From: CAYVBJ01 sp964415185
GTDB taxonomy: Bacteria; Bacteroidota; Rhodothermia; Balneolales; Balneolaceae
Direction: 5' to 3'
Assembly (NCBI GenBank): GCA_964415185.1
Contig: CAYPZI010000162.1
Coordinates: forward strand, 1-5,861
Length of the DNA: 5,861 nucleotides
Shown here: positions 1-5,368 of the stretch, piece after piece
How positions within the stretch are numbered: position 1 is the stretch's first letter
Layout of the letters: each line of letters begins with the position of its first letter
Made by a program: the position numbers and the translations under genes
Notes under the pieces: generated by a model
Told to the model about the DNA's origin: nothing
Seen by the model: the letters and a program-made list of their open reading frames with translations, nothing else
Databases searched by the model: none

Positions 1-39
1 CTGCCTTTTTATTATGCGCTGAATGCGGAAAATGAATAG
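1..39 (+). CDS. Possible C-terminal end of an upstream gene (partial)
   Basis: One plus-strand frame is open from the left edge and reads LPFYYALNAENE before a TAG stop at 37-39. If real, this is the tail of a gene convergent with the moaCB gene. Twelve residues are too few to identify a family or to show coding character, and an open stretch this short is common by chance. I include it only because the window edge cuts here and the composition (aromatic, then polar tail) is protein-like. Confidence 0.2.
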   Translation: MPFYYALNAENE

Positions 40-70
40 GGAGTTGATACAAATCCTGCAACAGGGGTTT

Positions 71-114
71 CACGCGAAGTTCGCTGAGAAAAAATCCGCG
101 CAAAGGGCGCAAAG
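71..114. repeat. Short GC-rich repeat cluster in the intergenic tail
   Basis: The 97-base gap between the left-edge stop and the end of moaCB contains a small palindrome (GCGAA-G-TTCGC, 74-84) and two tandem copies of GCGCAAAG at 98-105 and 107-114 (9-base period). Both lie in an otherwise A/T-rich spacer. The wording, with a run of 'cgcaaag' and 'cgcgaagttcgc' units, resembles the dispersed intergenic repeats I know from many Bacteroidota and related genomes, but that is a memory-based impression. No rho-independent terminator for the minus-strand operon is evident here. Confidence 0.35.
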
Positions 115-136
115 AAATTTTGTTTGATTAAAAAAT

Positions 137-1054
137 TCAAAACTCATCATGGCGGGCGGCTTCCATCACACGGAAAATATGGAGTACATGCGGGAAAATG
201 GCGTCCATGCTTTCTTTGGCGCCGTTGGTGGAGCCGGGCAAGGCCAGCACAAGGGAGTTTTCGATCAACCCGCTTACGCTTCTTGAGAGCATGCTGTAGG
301 GCGTGCGGTCTTGTCCGTAGCTTCTAATAGCCTCCTCGATGCCAGGGATTTCACGGTCCAGCATGGGACGCAGCGCTTCGGGGGTAACATCGCGGGGCGA
401 CATTCCGGTTCCTCCTGTAAATATAATCATTTCTGTTCCCTGAGATACGTGTTTCCGGGTGATATCAACAATTTGATTCTGATCATCCGGAATAATGGTG
501 TATTCGGCTATGGAAATGTCAGACTCTTCCAGTTTGGCGATGACCGCTTTTCCGGCACGGTCCTCTTTTGTACCTGCCGAGATGGAATCGGAGCAGACGA
601 TAACAGCGGCCGAGAGCCCTTCCCGAAGTTTTTTGGAATAGCTGCTTTTCCCGCCTTTTTTCTCGAGCAGTTTAATAGAACCGATTTCAATCTCTTTATC
701 AATCGGTTTTAGCATATCATACACCGTAAGAGCCGCCACACTGGCCGCGTGCATCGCCTCTACCTCTACCCCGGTTTTGTAGATGGTTTTAATCTCCATT
801 TCGATTCGAATCGTCAGCCCCTCAATTATGAAGTTAACGCCGGCATATTCAATGGGCAGCGGGTGGCAGTCGGGAATCATATCGCTGGTCCGCTTGGCGG
901 CGAAGAGCGCCGCCGCCTTCGCCATCTCAAAAAGATCCCCTTTCGGCACCTTTTTTTGCTCAATCGCTGTGATAGTTTCCTGCTTGCTTACGCTCACCAC
1001 GGCCTGAGCTTTGGCATAACGAAGTGTGAATGATTTATTTGTAATATCGACCAT
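137..1054 (-). CDS. moaCB: Bifunctional molybdenum cofactor biosynthesis protein MoaC/MoaB
   Basis: This 305-residue protein joins two enzymes. Residues 1-140 are MoaC (cyclic pyranopterin monophosphate synthase, which acts after MoaA to make cPMP). They show KRTSDMIPDCHPLPI (54-68), the AASVAALTVYDMLK stretch (103-116) with the catalytic Asp113/Lys116 pair, and GGKS at 134-137. Residues 147-305 are a MoaB/MogA domain, which adenylylates molybdopterin before molybdenum insertion. They show VCSDS (153-157), DRAG (166-169) and TGGTGMSPRDVTPEA (213-227). MoaC alone is usually about 160 residues and MoaB about 170, so both halves look complete, joined by a short linker. The ATG start gives the standard MoaC opening MVDIT. 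It is the last gene of the minus-strand operon, separated from moaE by 99 bases that carry a candidate translational control structure. The protein is cytoplasmic. The fusion is known in Bacteroidota-type genomes. Confidence 0.95.
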   Translation of the reverse strand: MVDITNKSFTLRYAKAQAVVSVSKQETITAIEQKKVPKGDLFEMAKAAALFAAKRTSDMIPDCHPLPIEYAGVNFIIEGLTIRIEMEIKTIYKTGVEVEAMHAASVAALTVYDMLKPIDKEIEIGSIKLLEKKGGKSSYSKKLREGLSAAVIVCSDSISAGTKEDRAGKAVIAKLEESDISIAEYTIIPDDQNQIVDITRKHVSQGTEMIIFTGGTGMSPRDVTPEALRPMLDREIPGIEEAIRSYGQDRTPYSMLSRSVSGLIENSLVLALPGSTNGAKESMDAIFPHVLHIFRVMEAARHDEF

Positions 1055-1091
1055 AACCCGAATTATTCATGAAAGTTTGTTTTTTAGACAT
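1035..1091 (-). CDS. Possible 18-residue leader ORF overlapping the moaCB start
   Basis: The frame starts with ATG at 1091 and reads MSKKQTFMNNSGYGRYYK before a TAA at 1035-1037, overlapping the first 20 bases of moaCB in another frame. Its first 13 bases are identical to those of a second mini-ORF in front of moaE. There is no Shine-Dalgarno sequence and no direct coding evidence. The reason to list it is the repeated opening sequence at the same relative place before two consecutive genes. It may instead be a non-coding regulatory element. Confidence 0.25.
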   Translation of the reverse strand: MSKKQTFMNNSGYGRYYK

Positions 1092-1147
1092 CTAAACTAA
1101 TATTAATACATTACTTAACAGTTATTGCCATTTAGCCATAATTCGGG
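1057..1147 (-). promoter_or_regulatory. Long-range inverted repeat linking the moaE stop to the moaCB start
   Basis: Ten-base arms pair perfectly: 1057-1066 (CCCGAATTAT on plus) and 1138-1147 (ATAATTCGGG), 71 bases apart. In the minus-strand transcript the first arm begins 6 bases after the moaE stop codon and the second arm ends 2 bases before the moaCB ATG. A stem here would cover the moaCB ribosome-loading region. A ribosome finishing moaE would sit on the first arm and open it, a classic layout for translational coupling. The loop also contains a perfect TTTAGA-CA-TCTAAA palindrome (1083-1096). The pairing is visible; the function is inference. Confidence 0.4.
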
Positions 1148-1153
1148 ATAGAT

Positions 1154-1588
1154 TTATCGGTTTACTTTCCAGCTATAAGTTTCATTTCCGAGAATCTCTT
1201 TTCCCCAAATCGGCAGTTCATTTTTAATTTTTTCAACCAGTTCCCGGCACGCTTCAGTGGCATCTTTCCGGTGTTTGGACGAGACAAATACAAACAGATT
1301 GATTTCACCCACGCAGATATTCCCCAGGCTGTGATATACATGCATGCACGACAGCGAATAGGTATCAAAGAATTCCTCGCGAATTTCCGCGTACTGCTTT
1401 TCCGCCATCTCCCCGTAAGCGGTAAACTCAATGGATTGTACCACTCCGTCTTCCTTTTCATCTGCCCGGATCTGTCCCAAAAAAATCTGATGGGCACCGA
1501 TCCCGGTTTTGGTACTGTGTTTGGCAATAGCATTGGAAATAAACCCGGGAGTTATGGCCCCTTCCACAAAAAGAGATGACTTACTCAT
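1154..1588 (-). CDS. moaE: Molybdopterin synthase catalytic subunit MoaE
   Basis: MoaE (144 residues, close to the family's usual 140-150) is the large subunit of molybdopterin synthase. It binds the thiocarboxylated tail of MoaD and transfers two sulfurs to cPMP. Visible landmarks are GAHQIFLGQIR (31-41), the FTAYGEMAEKQYAEI segment (55-69), HSLG (86-89) followed by GEINLFVFVSSKHR (94-107) with the conserved His106-Arg107, and the C-terminal IKNELPIWGKE (121-131). Lys122 matches the catalytic lysine position of E. coli Lys119. The position of E. coli Lys126 holds Gly129, with Lys130 one residue later. The ATG at 1588 gives an N-terminus consistent with the family and overlaps the TGA of a tiny upstream frame (ATGA). 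moaE lies 108 bases downstream of moaD, so the two subunits are co-oriented but not overlapping, unlike the genes before them. Confidence 0.95.
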   Translation of the reverse strand: MSKSSLFVEGAITPGFISNAIAKHSTKTGIGAHQIFLGQIRADEKEDGVVQSIEFTAYGEMAEKQYAEIREEFFDTYSLSCMHVYHSLGNICVGEINLFVFVSSKHRKDATEACRELVEKIKNELPIWGKEILGNETYSWKVNR

Positions 1589-1608
1589 GGTGTTCGTTTT
1601 TTAGACAT
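1585..1608 (-). CDS. Possible 7-residue leader ORF whose stop overlaps the moaE start
   Basis: ATG at 1608 opens the frame MSKKRTP and ends in a TGA whose first two bases are shared with the moaE ATG (ATGA). The opening matches the mini-ORF in front of moaCB over 13 bases. A stop-start overlap would allow re-initiation onto moaE. It is too short for any coding statistic, so the case rests on the duplicated sequence and the exact overlap. Confidence 0.25.
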   Translation of the reverse strand: MSKKRTP

Positions 1609-1629
1609 GGATTCCAGGCTTTGTTTTTT

Positions 1630-1696
1630 TCCGGGTACCGGTATTTAAAAAGTGATGCCGGCTGTTCCGGTTTTTTTTACATCCGGATAAGATCAC
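1630..1696 (-). other. CCGG-rich, structure-prone spacer between moaD and moaE
   Basis: The spacer starting right after the moaD stop contains five CCGG tetranucleotides (1631, 1638, 1658, 1667, 1683) set among oligo-T/A runs. It is framed by a GTGAT/ATCAC pair at 1652-1656 and 1692-1696. Because CCGG is self-complementary, several alternative short hairpins are possible in the transcript, for example CCGG-GTA-CCGG at 1631-1641. This may be an RNA-stability or processing element between moaD and moaE. No single structure is clearly favoured by eye. Confidence 0.3.
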
Positions 1697-1930
1697 TCAA
1701 CCTCCCGAAAATGGCGGAAGCAGTGCTATGTCATCATCGGGCGAAATCTTCAAGTCTCCGGAAACGAGAGAGTGATTAACAGAAATTTTATAGTTCACCT
1801 TCTTAAATGAAGGATACTTATTATTCACTTTTTTGAGAAGTTCCTCCGCAGTTGAAACATCTGAAATTTCTATTTCACTACTCTGTGCATAATCTGCCAG
1901 CACTCCGAATAATGTTGCTTTAATCGTCAT
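1697..1930 (-). CDS. moaD: Molybdopterin synthase sulfur-carrier subunit MoaD
   Basis: MoaD (77 residues) is a ubiquitin-fold sulfur carrier. Its C-terminal glycine is adenylylated by an E1-like enzyme (MoeB) and converted to a thiocarboxylate that feeds MoaE. The protein ends in LLPPFSGG, the diagnostic free Gly-Gly tail (76-77), preceded by the DDDIALLPP strand typical of the family. The N-terminal MTIKATLFGVLADYA is the first beta-hairpin and helix start. The size fits the family (75-85). The ATG start overlaps the 3' end of mobA by 11 bases, so the two are almost certainly translationally coupled. No MoeB gene is in the window, so the activating enzyme must be encoded elsewhere or by a ThiF/MoeB-type protein shared with thiamine synthesis. 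Confidence 0.93.
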   Translation of the reverse strand: MTIKATLFGVLADYAQSSEIEISDVSTAEELLKKVNNKYPSFKKVNYKISVNHSLVSGDLKISPDDDIALLPPFSGG

Positions 1931-2516
1931 AATCGGCCTGATGTTCTTGCAACTCGTTTGGTGTATTCAAATTGGCAAACCAGTTTTCATATTCCGTTTC
2001 ATAATCTGAAATGTCTATGAAGACCGTATTAATTTTCGTCAGAAATTTATGCATGCTTAACTCTCCGGCTTCGATTGATAATTTGATTCGTGATACAATC
2101 TCTTTTTTATAAACAGCGCATAACGGTTGTTGCCGGCCTTCATGAACCGGAATATACGCGCAGCCATTTCCCCGGTAATTTGCAAGTTTATTAAGAAAAG
2201 AAACGGGAACCAGGGGAATATCACAACTCAGCACCAGGTTGTAATCCGTTTTTGAGTAATGAAGGCCGGTGTAGATTCCGCCCAGCGGGCCTTTGTCCTG
2301 AATCAGGTCGGAATAGGTGGGAACCCCAAAATGCCGGTAGCCGGACTGATTGGTGATGATCATGACGCGGCCGGCAACAGACTGTGCTTTTTCAATTACA
2401 TGCTGAACCATTGGTTTGCCGTTCAGGGGAACCAATCCTTTATCGCTTCCCATCCGGCGGCTTTTTCCGCCGGCTAATATTATAGCGGTGATTGAGTTTT
2501 TGATGGCAGCATTCAT
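1920..2516 (-). CDS. mobA: Molybdenum cofactor guanylyltransferase MobA
   Basis: MobA (198 residues; family about 190-210) transfers GMP from GTP to Mo-molybdopterin. This gives the guanine dinucleotide cofactor required by DMSO-reductase-family enzymes such as nitrate, tetrathionate, polysulfide or formate oxidoreductases. The nucleotide-binding signature LAGGKSRRMGSDKG is at residues 14-27, the conserved KGPLGGI is at 75-81, the metal-site aspartate lies in SCDIPLV (97-103, Asp99), and NLNTPNEL near the C-terminus (182-189) is also family-typical. The ATG overlaps the moeA TGA in an ATGA junction, and the 3' end overlaps moaD. Its presence among the Moco genes points to a bis-MGD enzyme as the client, matching the divergent Fe-S subunit gene. 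The protein is cytoplasmic. Confidence 0.94.
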   Translation of the reverse strand: MNAAIKNSITAIILAGGKSRRMGSDKGLVPLNGKPMVQHVIEKAQSVAGRVMIITNQSGYRHFGVPTYSDLIQDKGPLGGIYTGLHYSKTDYNLVLSCDIPLVPVSFLNKLANYRGNGCAYIPVHEGRQQPLCAVYKKEIVSRIKLSIEAGELSMHKFLTKINTVFIDISDYETEYENWFANLNTPNELQEHQADYDD

Positions 2517-3712
2517 ACGGGCAACATGTGGGTTTTTACGGAATCTCCGGGTTCATATTCTTTCTCACCCGCCGGCAACAGAACCAGGGCATTGGCTCCG
2601 GCAAAAGTTTGTAGCATATCGGATCCCTGTCCGTCTAAAATAGTTACTTTTCCGTCTTCAAATTTAGCCTTAAAAAAGATATCACGGGTATCACTCATTG
2701 TAAAAGAATGCGCGAGGGGGATATTTTTTTCAGGGAGTTCAAAATCAGGCTGTCCGCTCATTTTTTTGATGGAAGGCAGCGCATATTCATAGAAACAAAC
2801 CAGTGCCGAGGCAGGATTGCCGGGCAGCGCGAAGACAAGTTTGTTCCCTTTCCTGCCGGCATAAATCGGTTTACCCGGTTTCTGTTTTACCTTGTAAAAT
2901 ATCTGTTCAACGCCGAGTTCCTCAAGGGTTTGCTTTACCAGGTCATATTTTCCAACCGAAATGCCTCCGGTAGTGATAACCACATCAAATTGATTCAGCA
3001 GGGATTCCAGGGATGATTTCAGCTCACCGGTTGTGTCCCGAACCGGCTCTGCTGCATGTGCGGTAAATCCGGATTGCCGAAGAGCGGCTTTTAGCATGGA
3101 AGAATTGCTTTCATAGATTTCACCGGGTTGGAGGTGATCTCCCGGTTTTCGTAATTCGTTTCCGGTAGAGAGGATGGCTGAATCCGGTTTTCTGATTACC
3201 TCAACTTCCGAAATACCCAGAGTGCTTAAAAACCCGATAGCAGCGGGCGTAAGCCTGGAGCCTTTTTTCAGTGCCAGGTCACCTTTCTTTATCTGTGAAC
3301 CTGCCGGGCGTATATTATTTTCATTAGCTATATCTTTACTTGAAATAGTGATTGATTGTCCATCCGTTTCCACATACTCCTGCCGGACCACACATCTTGC
3401 CAGGCCGGGCACAGCCGCACCCGTGAAAATCCGCACAGCACTATCGGGCGGCATGGACTCCTTGAAATATCTCCCTGCCTGAACTTCGCCTTTTAACGGC
3501 AGGGTAATACGTTCCTGTCCGAAAAGTGCTTCATTCGCAACTCTTACTGCATAGCCATCCATCGCCGATTGGCTGAACATGGGTATGGATATATCAGAAT
3601 AGAGATCATTTGCAAGAATATAACCTATGCACCCGTTAGCTTGTTCATGTTTAGATTTTAAAGGCCTGACAGACTCAAACAAGAGGGATTTGGCATCATC
3701 AATGCTAATCAT
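2513..3712 (-). CDS. moeA: Molybdopterin molybdenumtransferase MoeA
   Basis: MoeA inserts molybdate into adenylylated molybdopterin. From the ATG at 3712 it is 399 residues, normal for the family. Family marks (numbered from that ATG) are FSQSAMDGYAV around 46-56 with Asp52, VRIFTGAAVP with Thr97, the MoCF-like core ILSTGNELRKPG (180-191) with Glu186, YESNSS around 200-205, TTGGISVGKYDLV with Asp257, and LPGNP at 296-300. The C-terminal domain ends in LPAGEKEYEPGDSV. A longer frame uses TTG at 3736 and adds MSLKTQPD. I prefer the ATG because MoeA proteins usually begin with a Met-Ile-Ser/Thr-like lead into the first helix and TTG starts are rare here. Neither start has a clear ribosome-binding site. 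It is the first gene of the Moco operon and ends in an ATGA overlap with mobA. Confidence 0.95.
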   Translation of the reverse strand: MISIDDAKSLLFESVRPLKSKHEQANGCIGYILANDLYSDISIPMFSQSAMDGYAVRVANEALFGQERITLPLKGEVQAGRYFKESMPPDSAVRIFTGAAVPGLARCVVRQEYVETDGQSITISSKDIANENNIRPAGSQIKKGDLALKKGSRLTPAAIGFLSTLGISEVEVIRKPDSAILSTGNELRKPGDHLQPGEIYESNSSMLKAALRQSGFTAHAAEPVRDTTGELKSSLESLLNQFDVVITTGGISVGKYDLVKQTLEELGVEQIFYKVKQKPGKPIYAGRKGNKLVFALPGNPASALVCFYEYALPSIKKMSGQPDFELPEKNIPLAHSFTMSDTRDIFFKAKFEDGKVTILDGQGSDMLQTFAGANALVLLPAGEKEYEPGDSVKTHMLPV

Positions 3713-3777
3713 ATCCGGTTGTGTTTTTAATGACAAAGGTACTGTTATTTTAACTAACTGTTTTTTCCTCTGAAAAA

Positions 3778-3800
3778 CTCATTCTGTTTTAATGAATGAG
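3778..3800 (-). promoter_or_regulatory. Inverted repeat with U-run in the moeA leader
   Basis: Seven-base arms CTCATTC (3778-3784) and GAATGAG (3794-3800) pair perfectly around a 9-base spacer. In the minus-strand direction the stem is followed at once by five T residues (3777-3773), 61-65 bases upstream of the preferred moeA ATG. It could be a weak attenuator-like hairpin or a protein operator. The stem has only three G-C pairs, so strong termination is unlikely. Confidence 0.35.
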
Positions 3801-3833
3801 GTTGTGGAAAGGATAAGGCAAAAACCGGTTGTC

Positions 3834-3847
3834 TTGCAAATGTACAA
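3834..3847. promoter_or_regulatory. Degenerate FNR/CRP-like site
   Basis: TTGCA-AATG-TACAA differs by one base from the symmetric arms of the nearby perfect palindrome. Its centre lies 32 bases away, close to three helical turns, so two dimers could bind on the same face of the DNA. It is about 125 bases upstream of the preferred moeA ATG. Alone it would not be convincing. Confidence 0.3.
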
Positions 3848-3864
3848 TGACAAATCAGTACAAG

Positions 3865-3880
3865 ATTGCAATAGTGCAAT
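3865..3880. promoter_or_regulatory. Perfect FNR/CRP-family-like palindrome
   Basis: ATTGCA-ATAG-TGCAAT has perfect six-base arms and a four-base spacer, the geometry of FNR/CRP-family operators (compare TTGAT-N4-ATCAA). Anaerobic or nitrogen-oxide-sensing members of this family commonly control molybdoenzyme and Moco genes, so the position between a Moco operon and a molybdoenzyme operon fits. The palindrome is seen directly; the regulator identity is inference. It sits about 150 bases from moeA and 340 from the porin start. Confidence 0.45.
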
Positions 3881-4153
3881 TGAGTTTTAAATCAGATATA
3901 AACAGAAAAAAACTGAAAAAATAACTTTCTTAAAAATCATTGCCTGAGGCTTTAAAAAGCGGTAATACTTTTAAGATGCCGTTGAGACGATCGAATTTAA
4001 TATGTGGCACTATTTTTGAATTGATCTTTAGTGATCCTGAAGACTAAATCAGACGGTGTCTTTAAAAATTTTAGAATACAGAAACCCGAAATTATTTAGA
4101 CTCTTTATAAATTGACCGATACTTAGATAGATAAAATTATTTCATTTATATTT

Positions 4154-4176
4154 AGGTATTCATTGTATTAATACCT
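4154..4176 (+). promoter_or_regulatory. Inverted repeat upstream of the porin gene
   Basis: Arms AGGTATT (4154-4160) and AATACCT (4170-4176) are perfectly complementary around a 9-base spacer, ending 43 bases before the porin ATG. The spacing (7-9-7) is that of an operator bound by a dimer, and it could also fold in the 5' leader. It is not followed by a T-run long enough for a terminator. The target regulator is unknown. Confidence 0.35.
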
Positions 4177-4219
4177 TTAAGTCTTAATTAAATGATCAGC
4201 TTTTTAAATACACTGAAAA

Positions 4220-5347
4220 ATGAATAACATGAAAAAAATAAAACAACTCATACTTACTTTTTTAGTTCTTTTCTTTGCTTGTGGGATGATAACTTCAGCA
4301 ATAGCCCAGACCGGTTCTGAGGAAGAACAGAAGTCGAGGGTATGGGGATATATCTTTGGTGATATGTTCTGGAAAGCCGACGGCGATACGGCATTATGGG
4401 GCCGCGGCGAATTCATGGATACTGAAAAAAATGAATTGGGCGGCCGGTTGAGGCGTATTTATTTGGGATACGATCATGATATCACACCGGATGTCACTAC
4501 ACGTGTATTGCTTGAAACGAATGCTGGTACGACTGATCCAGAAGGGCGTTTTTCTCCGATTATAAAACTTGGCTATTTGAAATGGAAAATTCCCGGAGAT
4601 TTTTTATTCAATCAGGTATTAAATGTAGGGTTGATACCTACTCCTATTTTTTCTTTCCCCGAAAAAACGTTTGGATACAGATCAGTTGAAAAAGAAGCTC
4701 TGGATGCCAGGGGTATTGGCCGGTCTACCGATCAGGGTATTTCTTATAGTGCTTCTTTTGATGAAAATTCAGATTTTGGTTTTACGGTTTTGGTTGGAAA
4801 TGGCACCGGGACCCGGCCTGTTGATGAAAAGAGGCTGGAATATACCGGATCTCTTTTCGGTAAATTTTTTGACAGCCGGTTTACTATCGAAACCATGTTT
4901 AATTATAAATCACTGGGCGATGACAGAGAAAACTCCATACTTCGGGCATTTTTGGGATATCAAGCAGATACGTTCCGGTTTGGAGGAGAAATTGCACGTA
5001 TCATAAATAGTGTGGATACACCGGCAGGATTTAATGAAGTAGAACCGCTTCTGTTCTCCCTGTTTGCGGCATTTAATGTCCCTCAAATCGGTGATAACCT
5101 GGAGTTTTTTGGGAGATTTGACAGATTTGACCCGGATACCGATTTTCGGGCAGATAAAATATTTCCGGATGACCTCCAATTCTTTTCAAACCAGTCGTTG
5201 CTCATTGTCGGGTTTAATTATCAGCCAATAGACAGGATAAGCGTCATTCCAAACCTTTACTTTAATTTTTACGATACCAAAACTTCTGGTGTTGCAAACA
5301 GGAAATCAGATGTTATTTTAAGAACTACACTTTATTACACGTTTTAG
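4220..5347 (+). CDS. Outer-membrane porin-like beta-barrel protein
   Basis: This 375-residue protein has a signal peptide: Lys-rich MKKIKQ (4-9), a hydrophobic core (10-24) and a likely signal peptidase I cut after AIA (27-29), leaving QTGSEEE. The mature part alternates amphipathic strands with acidic/Gly-rich turns and ends in TTLYYTF, a C-terminal aromatic beta-signal recognised by the BAM machinery. Segments such as RLRRIYLGYDHDITPDV (77-93) and GYRSVEKEALDARG resemble phosphate-selective OprO/OprP-type porins and their Bacteroidota relatives. That is recognition by pattern only, and the substrate is unknown. A second ATG at 4229 (MKKIK) is an equally plausible start. The gene is first in a plus-strand operon, 21 bases before a molybdoenzyme Fe-S subunit, so it may pass the enzyme's substrate or product across the outer membrane. 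A Cys at residue 21 does not form a good lipobox. Confidence 0.85.
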   Translation: MNNMKKIKQLILTFLVLFFACGMITSAIAQTGSEEEQKSRVWGYIFGDMFWKADGDTALWGRGEFMDTEKNELGGRLRRIYLGYDHDITPDVTTRVLLETNAGTTDPEGRFSPIIKLGYLKWKIPGDFLFNQVLNVGLIPTPIFSFPEKTFGYRSVEKEALDARGIGRSTDQGISYSASFDENSDFGFTVLVGNGTGTRPVDEKRLEYTGSLFGKFFDSRFTIETMFNYKSLGDDRENSILRAFLGYQADTFRFGGEIARIINSVDTPAGFNEVEPLLFSLFAAFNVPQIGDNLEFFGRFDRFDPDTDFRADKIFPDDLQFFSNQSLLIVGFNYQPIDRISVIPNLYFNFYDTKTSGVANRKSDVILRTTLYYTF

Positions 5348-5368
5348 GTAAAAAGAAAACCAATTACT

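Larger units (their letters stand above)
3737..4219. other. Divergent AT-rich control region between moeA and the porin gene
   Basis: This gap of about 480 bases has no convincing reading frame on either strand. It must hold the promoters of both divergent operons. I can see a perfect FNR/CRP-like palindrome with a degenerate neighbour, one 7-9-7 inverted repeat near each operon, and a GCTTT-AA-AAAGC palindrome at 3949-3960. A TTGACC at 4112-4117 followed 17 bases later by AATTAT is a weak sigma-70-like pair. No match to the Bacteroidota TTTG / TAnnTTTG promoter is clear enough to call. The region's length and symmetry suggest more than one regulator. Confidence 0.5.

Noticed and set aside
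311..1033. Long plus-strand open frames opposite moaCB
   Set aside because: They are mirror frames of a well-recognised gene, show no domain signature and have Cys/Phe/Arg-rich composition typical of shadow frames.
1658..1678. Plus-strand hairpin followed by eight T residues (terminator-like)
   Set aside because: The stem is only four base pairs and it points against the direction of the surrounding operon, with no plus-strand gene to terminate.
3713..3736. TTG start for moeA eight codons upstream of the ATG
   Set aside because: The extra residues do not fit the usual MoeA opening, TTG starts are uncommon in this type of genome, and no ribosome-binding site favours it. It remains possible.
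3737..3900. Moco (molybdenum cofactor) riboswitch upstream of moeA
   Set aside because: The leader is AT-rich and lacks the long GC-rich multi-stem architecture of that RNA; only a small isolated hairpin is visible.
4019..4036. FNR-like TTGAT half-site near 4021
   Set aside because: The second half lacks the ATCAA symmetry, leaving only a GATC-N6-GATC coincidence.
4112..4140. Sigma-70-like promoter TTGACC ... AATTAT before the porin
   Set aside because: The -10 match is poor, the region is AT-rich enough to give such matches by chance, and the likely host group uses a different promoter consensus.
4268..4285. Lipoprotein signal around Cys21 of the porin
   Set aside because: The residues before the Cys (FFA) do not match a lipobox, and a good signal peptidase I site follows at AIA-QT; the C-terminal beta-signal also indicates a barrel.
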